A stretch of DNA of 64,000 nucleotides from Eriocheir sinensis. Taxonomy: Eukaryota > Arthropoda > Malacostraca > Decapoda > Varunidae. How positions within the stretch are numbered: position 1 is the first letter of the stretch; each line of letters opens with the position of its first letter. The stretch spans positions 19,299,367 through 19,363,366 of the forward strand of contig NC_066534.1 of the NCBI RefSeq assembly GCF_024679095.1, given 5' to 3'. The notes under the pieces are model-generated. The model was not told the DNA's origin and made no database searches. It worked only from the letters and a program-made list of their open reading frames with translations. Both the position numbers and the translations under genes were made by a program. Shown here piece by piece: positions 48,948 to 64,000 of this stretch.

Positions 48948-49115
48948 TCAGTCTACTCCTGTCACAACGTAATAGCGGTCCATTCGATTTTTAAAGGAGT
49001 TGACGGTATTCGCATTTACTATTTCTAAGGGAAGGTTGTTCCAGAGGCGGATGACTCGGTTTGAGAAGAAACTCATGCGAATGTCTGTATTACGTCGCCT
49101 CCCTTTGAACAAATC
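48948..49115 (-). pseudogene. LINE (non-LTR) reverse transcriptase C-terminal end
   Basis: The minus strand reads without interruption from 49115 to a TGA at 48948-48950: LFKGRRRNTDIRMSFFSNRV, then IRLWNNLPLEIVNANTVNSF, then KNRMDRYYVVTGVD and stop. This is the conserved end of Jockey/CR1-like LINE ORF2 proteins (FxxNRVxxxWNxLPxEIVxAxTVNSFKxRxD). It has 56 codons including the stop and no internal stop or shift. It is a 5'-truncated insertion whose 3' UTR continues to about 48850. A (TAT)n tract abuts the break point at 49116. The enzyme is not functional. Confidence 0.86.
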
Positions 49116-49790
<675 letters not shown>

Positions 49791-49911
49791 ATGAGAGAGA
49801 GAGGGATGACAGGGATATAAACTTGTGGGTTAGTGGCGCCGGTGATGGTCTGTGCTGTGAATTATGGGCCAGGGGAGAGGGAGAGGGAGCGAGCGAGCTG
49901 GCGAGCGAGAG

Positions 49912-50530
<619 letters not shown>

Positions 50531-50779
50531 AAGCGCGCGGGCGAATCAATGGATGATGTTAAATGGCTTTCCGCTCACAAAAGGAATACAGCAAAATGTT
50601 TAATCATCAAATCTAATTACCACAAGCAGCGGCAGCGTTCTTTTTTTTCCCTCCTGCTGGTGCCAAATTGAAACCTATTTTCCGTCGCCACAAACTTTTG
50701 AACGCAAGAACAACATGACCAAACAGAGACTTGACGGACCATCAATACAACTTTGGAATTATAACATGTGACTTTTTTT
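50531..50779. other. Single-copy spacer
   Basis: Unique sequence, no gene. Confidence 0.4.
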
Positions 50780-51240
50780 TCTTTCTCCAACTTCTTCATT
50801 ATAAAACATTGCTTTATCTTTTGTCTTTCCAGCTTCTTCATTATAGCTCATTGTTTTTTTTGCTTTTTTTCAGCTTCTTCATTATAAAACATTGCTTTTT
50901 CTTTCTCTCTCCAGCTTCTTCATTATAAAACATTGCTCTTTCTTTCTTTTTCCAGCTTCTTCATTATAAAACATTGCTTTTTCTTTCTCTCTCCAGCTTC
51001 TTCATTATAAAACATTGCTTTTTCTTTCTCTCTCCAGCTTCTTCATTATAAAACATTGCTTTTTCTTTCTCTCTCCAGCTTCTTCATTATAAAACATTGC
51101 TCTTTCTTTTTCCAGCTTCTTCATTATAAAACATTGCTCTTTCTTTCTCTCTCCAGCTTCTTCATTATAAAACATTGCTTTTTCTTTCTTTTTCCACCTT
51201 ATCCGTTATAACATACTGCTCTTTTCTTCCTCCAGCTTCT
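50780..51240. repeat. 41-bp minisatellite, about 11 copies
   Basis: AGCTTCTTCATTATAAAACA at 50872, 50913, 50954, 50995, 51036, 51077, 51114 and 51155 (41 bp apart, one 37). Diverged copies at both ends. Each unit includes a pyrimidine stretch TTTCTTTCTCTCTCC directly before AG. Confidence 0.95.
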
Positions 51241-52095
51241 TCTCTACGCGATAATCACTAACACATTTCGATAATCTTCTAATGAAATAACCAAGCAATA
51301 TCATCCACCCGTCTAGAACCATTACCAGACCCAACCTATAATAATATAACATCCTCATAAACTCTCCGGATAATAATTACCACATTTCAATATTCCTCTA
51401 ATAATAAAATAATCATATAATATTCTACATACACATTTCCCAATTGATAATATCTTACAATAAATGATCGTACAATGTTCTCCACCAAATCTATGAGTAT
51501 TATCTAACCAATTCCATCTAAAAACAGCGTCTCAACTTTCTAGAATACTCGCTAACACATTCCCCAGCCATACAATCATCAGATATACGATCATCGTACA
51601 CTATTGCCAGCCACCTCTAGAACAAACTCGAGCTTTAAGTAACTCCACAGCCTTCTACGATAGTCACCAACAACTTCCGATAATCTTGTAATGATAATAA
51701 CCAAATCCAGAACAACGACCCAACCCATCCCATCAACAGCAACAACAACAAAATTCCCAGGATACTCACTAACACACACTTCACTGCCTATAATATCCTT
51801 ACAATATTACCAACCATATCCAGAACTATTATCCACACAAACCCAACTTATCAAGAGCATTACACCTTCCCTGATAATATATAATCACTAACACACACTT
51901 CCCCGTAATACTCTCGCTCGCTCGCAGATGGAAAAACAAACTCACAATACTACCTTACAATATTTATAACCCAAACCAGAACTATTACCCTACCCAACCT
52001 AACCCTTAAACGGCATCACACCTTCCCTGAGATTTACTAACACAAACTCCACGCCAATAATAATACTCTCGCCTCGCAGATGGAGAAGTAACCTG
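51241..52095. repeat. Degenerate array, 153-156 bp in its best copies
   Basis: CACCTTCCCTGA lies at 51863 and 52019 and GCAGATGGA at 51924 and 52077. CCAGAACTATTACCC or CCAGAACTATTATCC and CACTAACACACACTTCCC blocks recur earlier in more diverged form (51260-51720). AT-rich, no gene. Confidence 0.72.
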
Positions 52096-52349
52096 TGCGT
52101 GGCGGGCGGCCGGGTAGCAGAGCGGCACTTAGGCCGAAGTTAATCACCCTCATTACTCCGCCGGTTGTTCTTCGTGGAACCGTTAGTCCTTGCATAATTC
52201 TGACGGGGATACTATTACTTGCCTCCTACTCGGCCTGCCGCTTCCCCGCCGGCCCTCTCGGTCGGTCTGTCTGTCTGTCTGTCTATCTCCTTTTTCTCTT
52301 CATATTACTCGCGTCACTGTTTACCTCTGTCACAAGCGCCGTGGAAGAC

Positions 52350-52600
52350 TGAATCTACAAACAAACGTCTTCGTAAAGCACTAACATCAACAAGTCTTTA
52401 GCTACATGGTGCTCTGGTTTATCCTTTACATCTCACTGCCTCTTACTCTCTTCCATTTACATCTCGTCACTGTTTTGCTTAAGTCTGAATATAAAAACAA
52501 ACGTCTTCGCCCATCACCAACAGCAACAAATCCTTCGCTACAGGGCGCTCTCTATCTTATTCTTCGTACTATCTCCCCGTCTTTTCCTCCTCGTCTTACT
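52350..52600. repeat. 136-bp tandem duplication
   Basis: AACGTCTTCG at 52364 and 52500, each followed by ATCA(A/C)CA, AAGTC or AAATC, TT(A/C)GCTACA(T/G)GG(T/C)GCTCT and a CATCTC or CTATCTCC block. Confidence 0.72.
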
Positions 52601-53387
52601 CTCTATATTCGGCTCTTAGGGAATAAACAAATAAAAGGGAAAAGATACGCCCAACAGCACCAAGGGATATAAGCTGTGTGAGTGTCATGTGTATATATAA
52701 TATAGGTGAGGGACGCGTCAAGTCTAGCCTTCCGCCCTTTTCTTTCTATTCTTTCTCTCTCTCTCTCTCCCTCAAATAAAAAGAGGACATAGAAATTGTA
52801 ACTGGCAGCAAGGAGAGGAGAGGAGCAGGGGAGGGGGAAGGTGCAGCGGAGAGAGAGCGGAGAGACGAACGGCTTGCAAGGGTCTAACAAAAATACGGAC
52901 GGACGGACGGAAGGAAGCTGGCGCGGGTGTCGGCGGCGATTCGCGGGTGCTGATGAGATGCAGATTGGCTGTACGTGTTTTTAGGAAGGTTTATTCGTGC
53001 CCGCCGGGAGAAGAATGCAAAATATGTGTTTACCTTCAGCCGCGAACAATGAGCGCGAGGCGTCGGGGCGAAGCACATTAAGAGATTGAAGTCTGAATGG
53101 CGGCTGGAGGGAGGAGATTTGGGGCAGAACGAGGAGGAGAAGGAGAAGGAGGAGGAGGAGATGGAAAAGGAGTGTGGCTGTTGTTTTGGTGTGTTCCCTA
53201 AACTCACAAACGGACGGAAAGGAATGAAAAACAAGAGGGTGCTGATTAGCTTGTTTGTGTCTATACGTGTGTGGGGGGAGGGGGGATGTGAGCTGAAAGA
53301 AAGTCGAAGGTATGAATGGCAAGAAGTCTGTTTGGAAGAATAGCCCGTTGTTCTGAGAGCGCCGAAAAACAAGAAAGTGGCGGTGGC

Positions 53388-53389
<2 letters not shown>
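52601..53389. other. Single-copy block
   Basis: Unique sequence, short (CGGA)n at 52896-52910 and GGAGGA at 53130-53160. Frames are unsupported. No gene. Confidence 0.4.
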
Positions 53390-53424
<35 letters not shown>

Positions 53425-53425
53425 A

Positions 53426-53467
<42 letters not shown>

Positions 53468-53485
53468 CAGTAGCAGTAATAGCAG
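53390..53485. repeat. (TAG)n, about 90 bp
   Basis: TAG trinucleotides with one TAA interruption. Confidence 0.93.
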
Positions 53486-53960
53486 AAATATACACAAAAG
53501 TAACGCAACCATTCACTTAACAAAAGAAATATATGGAAAAATAAGGAATGAATGACCAATAGAAAAATATAAGGAATGAATGGAAACAGAAAAAGACCAT
53601 AAGAGACGAATGATAAATATCAAAACAATGAAGGATGAACAAAAAGAGGAAGGAATGATGAATAGAACGAAAAAAGGAGGAGTAAAAAAATGATAAAGGG
53701 AAAAAAAACAGAAAACTATAAAAACGGAAACGTATGATAAACAAAACGAAAAAAAAAGGAAGCAAAAAGAAAATTAATATATGGCAAACAGAACGTGAGA
53801 AAAAGGAATAAAAGAAAAAGATATACGGTAAATAATAGAACAGAAGAAGGAGTAAAAAAAAAAAAAGGAAGGAATGTATGATAAATAGAAGCGCAAAAAC
53901 CTGAGACACTCCATTTTGTCACTTTGATTTACAGCGGCGAGCTAGAGAAGGTCCCTCTAA
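53486..53960. repeat. A-rich degenerate repeat
   Basis: Recurring words ATAAGGAATGAATG, GAATGATGAATAGAACG, ATGATAAA and AAAACGAAA at irregular 50-90 bp intervals. The minus-strand Phe-rich frame is compositional. Confidence 0.6.
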
Positions 53961-54320
53961 ATCCTTTGCTGCGAGGAGGAGGAGGAGGAGGAGGAGAAGG
54001 AGGAGGAGAAGGAGGAGAAGGAGGAGGAGAAGGAGGAGGAGAAGGAGGAGGAGGAGGAGGAGGAGGAGGAGGACGAAGAGGAAGACGAGGAGGACGAGGT
54101 GGAGATAGAGGAGGAGGACGACGAAGAGGAGGAGGAAATCAAAATAACAAAAACAAATGTAAGAAAAAATCCTTGAACACTACACGGTCCAAATAAACAC
54201 TTGAAACATGCACACCCACAGACAGAAACACATAAAGACAGAGACAGACAGACAGACAGAGGGAGAAAAAGAGACTCACACAGAGAAAGGGAGGGAGAGA
54301 CAGAGAGGAAGAAACAGAGA
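53961..54320. repeat. (GGA)n tract and (CAGA)n
   Basis: (GGA)/(GGAGAA) at 53970-54140 and (CAGA) at 54240-54262. No gene. Confidence 0.9.
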
Positions 54321-54639
54321 GAGAGGGAGAGAGAGAGGCAGAAAGGCAGAGATGGGAGTCGAGTGAGGCAACTGAGAAACTATTTGAAGCAGCGAGGATT
54401 AGTCTTGATCGCGGGGAGAACGAGGTACACTAAGGATAAAAGGCCTGAGGAGGAGGAGGAGGGGTGAGAGAGGGAGATAAAGGAACGGAGGGAGGGGAGG
54501 AGGTGAAAGATAGAGAGGTAAAAGATGGGAGAAATATAGGATACTGAGTTGAGATAGAAAGATAAAGAAGGGAGGAGAGAAGGAGAGGGAGGGAGGGAGG
54601 GAGGGGCTGGCTGGTGGTGGGGGTGATGGTGGTGGTGGC

Positions 54640-54747
54640 TAGAGACACAGGAGGAGGAGGAGGAGGAGGAGGAGGAGGAGGAGGAGGAGGAGGAGGAGGA
54701 GGAGGAGGAGGAGAAGGAAGAGGAGAGATATAGATTGATAGACATAT

Positions 54748-54834
<87 letters not shown>

Positions 54835-55119
54835 CAAACAGACAGTACAGACAGACATAAACAAAGACCGACACAGAGACAGAGCAACAGAGATAGACAG
54901 AGAGGAACAGAGAAATAAACAGAATCGAAACAAAGAAAAACAGATTACTAAACAGAGATAGATAGATAAACAGATAGATAGATAGACAGACAGACAGAGA
55001 GGAAAGCGAGTGGTGGGCGTGGCTGCCGGGCTGGTGTTCCTGTGAGGGCCACCAAAGGTTTCCCCCAGGGTCACCGCCACCGCTGCTGCCCTGAATGTAT
55101 TGCCGGATGGGCGGGAGGC

Positions 55120-55178
<59 letters not shown>

Positions 55179-55180
55179 TC
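54640..55180. repeat. (GGA)n, (GA)n and (CA)n cluster
   Basis: (GGA) at 54650-54712, (GA) at 54751-54830 and (CA) at 55121-55177. GATAGATA text at 54955-54990. Confidence 0.93.
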
Positions 55181-55344
55181 ACACGAGAAGAAAAGATGAG
55201 ATAGTACAGATAGATAAAGGTTGGGAGGGATTTGATAGACAGACTGATAGATAAACTTTGAATTTAAACTTTTGCTTTGGGAGATCTCGTGATGAAGTTC
55301 CACGCGCTCAGCTGTTCAAGCAAGCTGTAGGTACAACATTTTCA

Positions 55345-55515
55345 TTTTTTACAGTAAAGGAAGCAACTCAAGGTAAAAATAAAGGATAGTGAGAAAGAAA
55401 TACCGCTAAACATTCCCGCTATAAAAATGAGTTCAGAAGTGGCCAGAAGAGAGGTCAATTTCGGGAGGAGAGATGTCTCGATATCTTCCTCCTTCATACT
55501 CCCAATACTGCCTCG
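55345..55515 (+). repeat. Dispersed repeat family B, copy 3
   Basis: TTTTTTACAGTAAAGGAAGC, AACTCAAGGTAAAAATAAAG, GAAATACCGCTAAACATTCC, AGTGGCCAGAAGAGAGG, TCAATTTCGGGAGGAGAG and TCTTCCTCCTTCATACTCC. Confidence 0.83.
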
Positions 55516-55786
55516 GGTGCTGGAGTAAGAGACGACAAAGGAAAGCACTAGAGCAACACAGCAACAGAACAAGATGATAAACGCCCGCCCTTGCCCAGTC
55601 CTCGTCCTCCTCCTCGTCCGCGTCCTCACATGCCCTCATTGCCCAACCCTCGGCGCCGATTTATCACCCTGCAAACGTGTCCTGCTCAAGAGTTATACAG
55701 CAAATTGTTGTCACGAGTGTTCCGGAAGAGCTGGGTGGGCAGGTGTGAGTGTGGGTGGGCAGGTGGATGCGTGGGGGGTGGTCTGT

Positions 55787-57000
<1,214 letters not shown>

Positions 57001-57480
57001 GCCGGTAATACAGCGTGGCGCGCCTCGCAGGACCGCCACTATATTACATCCACTAGATATGGACAGCTCCTAGATCGCCGGGCCTCGACGCGCGGAGGGA
57101 AGCATCGCAGGCTATCACCACGGCGTCGACCCGGGCATTGAGAGGCGGGGAGAGAGAGGGAGAGAGGGAAGAATGATGGAGATGGTCAGGCTGGGGGAGG
57201 GAGAGGAAAGGAAGGAAAGGAGGGAAGAAATAGGGTTAGACTGGAAGAGGAAGGCGAGAGGGAAGGTATACAGAGAGCGGTACTGGGAGATGAATGAAGG
57301 AGGGATGGAGAGAAGGAAAGGGCTACAGTGAAAGATTGAAAAAAGAGAAGGAAAGAAGGAAGGAAGAGTTAGATTGGGAGAGGACGACAAGGAGGGAGGA
57401 AAAAGGGGAAAGAGAATAAGGAAGGAAGAAAAGAGGAAGGAAAAAGGGAAGGAGAGGCAGGAAGGAAACTGGAGAGGGCT
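57001..57480. other. Single-copy then purine-rich spacer
   Basis: 57001-57140 unique, then GGGAGAGAGG/GGAAGGAA purine-rich sequence to 57480. No gene. Confidence 0.45.
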
Positions 57481-57489
57481 TGAATAGAA

Positions 57490-57640
<151 letters not shown>

Positions 57641-58041
57641 AGGACACAGAAAGGGATAGGGAAGCAGGGAGAGAGGGAAGGAAAAACAAGGAAAATAACG
57701 AGGAAAAAAACACAAAATAAGAAAAGAAATAAAAAGACTAAAGAATAAGATTGCCAAAGAGGAAGGTGAATGGAGGTGAGGAAGACAGAGGAAATGAGGA
57801 AGAGAAAGGGAGAAGGGTGGGTGAGAGGGAAGGAGGAAAGAGGGAGAGAGGGGGAGGGAAGGAGAGGGGGAGGGAGGGCGGGAACTGATAAGGAATTAAT
57901 GAAGAAGCGATGTAAGTGGAGGAGAGAGAGAGAGAGAGAGTAGGAAGAATGAAAGAAAGAGTGGAAGAAGGAATGAAAGGAAGAAAGAAAAATAGAAGGA
58001 TGAAAGGAATGACCAGGAAGCAAAGCAGAGATAAGAAAAAT

Positions 58042-58043
<2 letters not shown>

Positions 58044-58083
<40 letters not shown>

Positions 58084-58088
58084 AGCAA

Positions 58089-58124
<36 letters not shown>

Positions 58125-58297
58125 ACATGCACGGAAGGAAAAATAAAAATAAGCAGTAGACGCCCGGAAATAAAAGCGAGGAAAGAAAAGATGCATTGAG
58201 CTCAAACAGGAGAGATGGAGCTCGCTAAAATGACGGTCGGCGGTGTGTGTGTGTGTGTGTGTGGTTTGGGGTGCGGGAACCTGCCTGCTTACCTGCC

Positions 58298-58344
<47 letters not shown>
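58044..58344. repeat. Two (GT)n-(CA)n inverted pairs
   Basis: (GT) 58044-58081 / (CA) 58091-58121 with a 9-bp loop, and (GT) 58243-58262 / (CA) 58301-58344 with a 38-bp loop. Each pair can form a hairpin. Confidence 0.93.
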
Positions 58345-58346
<2 letters not shown>

Positions 58347-59425
58347 CTACATACATACAAAGATGATAAATAAGCATCACGTGACCCTTGTGATATATAG
58401 CTAATACCTTTTATGGGAGGCGAGGGAAACACAAGATACGCAAACGACCGTACGACAGGCGGCTTATTAGATCATTTTACACCAGGGAATAAAAGGTAAA
58501 ATACACAACTGACACCCGCGCCAACTTCTCAAGGTCACGGTGAATGCAAGCGAGGCAACGAGGTAATCCTGGCTTGTTCAGTTGTTATGTAGTTGTTATA
58601 ACGAGGTAATTGTGGTTTGTTGTTACACAGAGAGGAAATTAATACATAAATAAATAATAATTGACTATAAAAAGTTATTCTTGAACGTTAATTATGAAGT
58701 GATGGAGAACTACCTAAACCACTCAAAGAAAGAAGGATCAAATAATGGCGACTATACAAATGATATTGATGATGATAATAAGAGAGAGAGAGAGAGAGAG
58801 AAACAAGCACTCACCCGCTTCACTGTTTCGTTCGTCTTCACACTACCTCCGTCGTCTCGCCCCTCCACATCATCCTCGCGTCACCTCTCTCCCTCCACGA
58901 CACATTACGCGCACTGTGGTCGTGTTTGAAGGCCAATTAAGCGCTACTACGAGACCTACGACCATAATGGACACGACTGCCACCACCGCCGCCGGCACAC
59001 TGACAGGTTCAAATCTCCCACCAGCCAATCAGAAGGTAGGAGACCGTGACCTCACCAGCTGGCTAATCAAGACTTTTAGAAATGAAAAAATATCTTCAAG
59101 TGCTTCTATATTCCTTAGATAATAGTATTTCGTTGTTATTTTTATCATGTTTTATTATATCGTATTGTGGAATATATAATACAATAAATATATCTAACCT
59201 ACCTTTCTCAAACGAGCTTCCCACCCTTCCCTTCACCTCCCCCACCCCACCCCAACCTAGCTTCCCTCCCTCCCTTGTTCACTCTCCGCCCCCATTCCCG
59301 CCCCGCCCAGCCCGGCCTGACACAAACATACGGGCAACATTCGGCAAGGACGTGTTTATGAGGGACACAGGAGCGGACATCTACCAGCACGAGAATGATA
59401 AGCGGGGAAAGACAAATGCCCGTCA
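58345..59425. other. Longest microsatellite-poor stretch in the right half
   Basis: About 1.1 kb of unique sequence, apart from a short (GA) at 58783-58800 and C-rich words at 59220-59310. GTAATTGTGG or GTAATCCTGG with ACGAGGTAAT form a local duplication at 58559-58625. No gene recognised. Confidence 0.45.
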
Positions 59426-59429
59426 TCCT

Positions 59430-59513
<84 letters not shown>
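59430..59513. repeat. (GA)n, about 84 bp
   Basis: Uninterrupted GA dinucleotides. Confidence 0.95.
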
Positions 59514-59517
<4 letters not shown>

Positions 59518-59657
59518 GTTAGGTAGGTAGGTGGTTCGGTTGGGTTCGCCGCTGTGTTTTCCGGAGATGCAGGAGAGAGAAATATTCTGACACAAGGAAG
59601 GACGGCCGCGCGATTACCGATCAGGGAGACAGATGTGCCGCGGGTGACGGAAAATAC

Positions 59658-61460
<1,803 letters not shown>

Positions 61461-61507
<47 letters not shown>
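61461..61507. repeat. (CT)n, about 46 bp
   Basis: Uninterrupted CT dinucleotides. Confidence 0.95.
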
Positions 61508-61512
<5 letters not shown>

Positions 61513-62527
61513 ACGAGAATACGTCAGAGGGAGCGTCACTTCACTCACTCGCCGCTTCCACTCCCGACGGTACCCCGAAGCAAGCTCCCACGAAACTATT
61601 CTATGAGCAGGATCGACACACAAAAAGAAACTAGAAAAAATACAGATAGCCAGACAGACGGGAATTTTTTGTTAGTGTTTTCCGGCAGTCAGGCAAAAGA
61701 GTATCGGGGAGGCCGTCGCAATTTACATGTTTCCCTGGTCAGCCAACGCTCCGACGGTGCATTCTGCGGCTATTACGAACGTTTGTCGCTGCAACGTTAC
61801 GAGACCCACCCACAACAGGGAAGGGAGTGACGAGCAGACGAAGTGAGAGAGGTGGAGAAGAAGACAGGAGAGGGGAGTAACAAGCAGAGGGAGTCAGAGA
61901 GAAGGGAAAAAGTTCAAAAAGGAAAAGTAGGACCAGGGAATGGGGAGTGGGAAGCAGGAGTGAGAGAGGAATGAGTTCGAGGAGGAAAAGGAGGCAGGGG
62001 AGGGGAGTGGTCGAGGAGGGGGAGTGAAAGAGAGATAAGGACGACGAAGAGAAGGGCGGGGTAGGGGCGGCGAGGAAGAAAAGTGGCTGAGGAAGGATTG
62101 TAGAAGAGGGAGGGAGGAGGGATGGATGAGGGCCTGTGGGTGGAAGGGATTGAGGGAGGTGAGCGGCTGGGATTTGGCGGTGGAAAGTGTAATTTATGGC
62201 GGTCTTCATGAGGAGTTATAAGGGATCGGAAATTTATGGGGCGAGTGAAAGGCTGCGAGAGCAAGGATGACCCTCAGAACGGCGGCCACATGGGGCGAGG
62301 AGAACGTTCATAAAGGGTTAAGTAACACCGACGTCGTCTCCGCCAGTTCTTTTCCCCTTCCAGATGCTGTCCATATGCAAGGGTCCGCCCCCGTGTGGAT
62401 TATGCATCTCATGTTGGGGAGGCTCGAGCGACATATAAACTTTCTCTAATGGCCAAGAAAATAAGTAATTGATAGCGAAGTCTGTGGAAGATGCTACAAA
62501 ACGAACAGAACCCCAGATAGAGAGACA

Positions 62528-62528
<1 letters not shown>
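61508..62528. other. Unique and purine-rich block
   Basis: 61508-61820 unique; 61821-62180 purine-rich with GAGGGGAGTGG-type words at roughly 55-60 bp steps; 62181-62528 unique. No gene recognised. Confidence 0.45.

Positions 62529-62603
<75 letters not shown>
62529..62603. repeat. (CA)n, about 75 bp
   Basis: Uninterrupted CA dinucleotides. Confidence 0.95.
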
Positions 62604-62604
<1 letters not shown>

Positions 62605-63160
62605 CCCTTTTGAACAGAGTGGAATCAGCGGCTTTTCATCTCATCAACCCCCCTCCTCTTATTGACAGTCTTCTACCCCTTAAACTACACCGCAATGCTG
62701 CCTCTCTTTCTGTCCTCTACCGATATTTTCATTCTGGCTGCTCTTCTGAACTTACTAAAAACAAGGTAAATATTTGTGTGACTCCTGAGATATGGACGCA
62801 AGAAGTGGATAAAGGTTAGCCTAATAGAGGTATAGTAAACAGTCTCTCACGATCTTAAACTCCCCTACACTAGTATAAGATGAAGGTCAATCAGAACTCT
62901 ATAACATCACCAGCCGGAGATTATAATAACAGACTTCGTGTGTACTCTTAAACATCCGGCCGCAAGATTAAACGAAAGCAGAACACGGATAGGAATGGTG
63001 GTGGTGGTGGTGGTGGTGTGCTCGTACTAAGAGTGGTGGTGGTTGTGGGGCTGGTGGTGATGACGAACTGGTGATGTTGGTGTCGGGCTGTACCTCTCCC
63101 CTCTCTCCCACACTCAACACCCACCAAGCAACATCCTTCGAAATTTCAGGGTTTCGGGTT
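62604..63160. other. Single-copy spacer
   Basis: Unique, with (GGT) at 62998-63017. No gene. Confidence 0.4.
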
Positions 63161-63640
63161 GTTCTCTCTCTCTCCCTCTCCCTCCCTCTCCCTCACGCCC
63201 TATACCCGACTACTAAATATCTGGGTGCCGGGTTGCCCTGTCTCCCCGTTCCTCTTACCCCCACCTCCCTTCCCTCCCCACAGCCACCTTAGCTATCTCT
63301 CGGTGTCGGGCTGTTCATTCTCTCCTTTCCTCCTTCCTTTACTCTCCAATACTATAATCCTGTTCTCCCTATACCCGCCTTCTTCTCTGAGTGTCTCCCT
63401 TCATTCCTCCTTTACTCTCTACAATTATCTTATCTGTTCAATCAACCTGGCTGTTCATTTTTTCCCTTCCTCCTTTACTCTCCTATACCCTAATATCTCT
63501 GAGTGTCTCCCTTAATTCCTCCTTTACTTTCTACGATCACCTTCTCTATCCCTGGGTGTTGGGTCTGGCTTTCCCGCTGTTCCTATCTCCTCTCCTACCC
63601 CCTTCACCCATCTCCTCTGGGTCAGGATGCTCCTTCTCTC
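63060..63640. repeat. Degenerate array, about 50-110 bp units
   Basis: GGGTGTTGGGT, GGTGCCGGGTTG, GGTGTCGGGCTG and CTGAGTGTCTCCCTT words recur together with TTTACTCTC and CCTATACCC. A diverged pyrimidine-rich minisatellite. Confidence 0.6.
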
Positions 63641-63837
63641 CCTCCCCCACAGCCCCGCAACGCTCCTCCCCCGCACAGCTAAACAGGGCCGAGTTAAGAG
63701 TTTGTAAAGGGAGGCGCGGCGCGGCGGACAAAGGCCCTTCAGCCTCCCGCGTCTTGTTACCGCCAGGCAGGAATGTGGAGAGCGCACGAGTCAGTGCCAA
63801 GCTTTATTGCGAGACGCCTTTATCGAGTCAGAGGCCG

Positions 63838-63839
<2 letters not shown>

Positions 63840-63893
<54 letters not shown>
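63840..63893. repeat. (CA)n, about 53 bp
   Basis: Uninterrupted CA dinucleotides, followed by a (TCC) run at 63950-63980. Confidence 0.95.
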
Positions 63894-63894
<1 letters not shown>

Positions 63895-64000
63895 AAGTAG
63901 GTTCGAGGTAAAGGAATGAAGATGTTTCTGTTATGTTAAGGGTCACCTCCACCTCCTCCTCCTCCTCCTCCTCCTCCTCCTTCTTTTCTTCCTCACCTCC

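Overview
The window looks like intergenic or intronic DNA from a decapod crustacean, most likely a crab. This is inferred from its extreme density of simple repeats, with arrays of (GA)n, (GT)n, (GGA)n, (TAG)n and (AT)n up to about 300 bp. It is supported by several short dispersed families that I recognise from memory as typical of decapods; I could not run a database search. I found no intact cellular protein-coding gene, no functional tRNA or rRNA gene and no CRISPR array. Nearly all long open frames are microsatellite translations (poly-LS, poly-RE, poly-CV, poly-TH).

The one large structured object is an LTR retrotransposon at 1673-11916, inserted on the minus strand. It has two LTRs of about 1.27 kb, a matching target-site duplication, a primer-binding site resembling tRNA-Leu and a polypurine tract. 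It also carries broken remnants of protease, reverse transcriptase, RNase H, integrase and an envelope-like gene. It is therefore an old Ty3/gypsy element of the env-bearing (errantivirus-like) type. Its reading frames are interrupted by frameshifts, stops and two internal minisatellites: a 51-bp unit that stays in frame inside integrase, and a 44-bp unit where gag-pro should be.

Region by region: 1-1672 holds degenerate GATG and ACTG repeats. 11917-14420 holds two tandem families with periods near 145 bp. 14790-16890 is a pyrimidine-rich desert. 17190-18030, 20005-20370 and 21800-22970 are ageing tandem arrays with periods of 137-166 bp. A tRNA-derived SINE lies at about 21625-21800, and a second, with a perfect 12-bp target duplication, is nested in another repeat at 26001-26268. 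27550-29430 holds dispersed repeats and a LINE 3' tail. 29675-34860 holds more 131-159 bp tandem duplications between GC-rich single-copy blocks. 37150-41215 holds dispersed repeats, two of which have been amplified in tandem (231 bp x 3, 69 bp x 6). 44090-48580 is a series of minisatellites, a G-quadruplex-prone array and a polypurine tract ending in about 148 GA units. 48860-49115 is a second LINE 3' tail. 49228-63893 is mostly microsatellite with short unique spacers.

The genes do not form a functional system. The coherent story is genome turnover: retroelement insertion and decay, nested SINE insertion, and repeated tandem duplication. Many of the duplications have unrelated sequences yet share unit lengths of about 125-166 bp, close to nucleosome size. 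That is the most unexpected pattern here.
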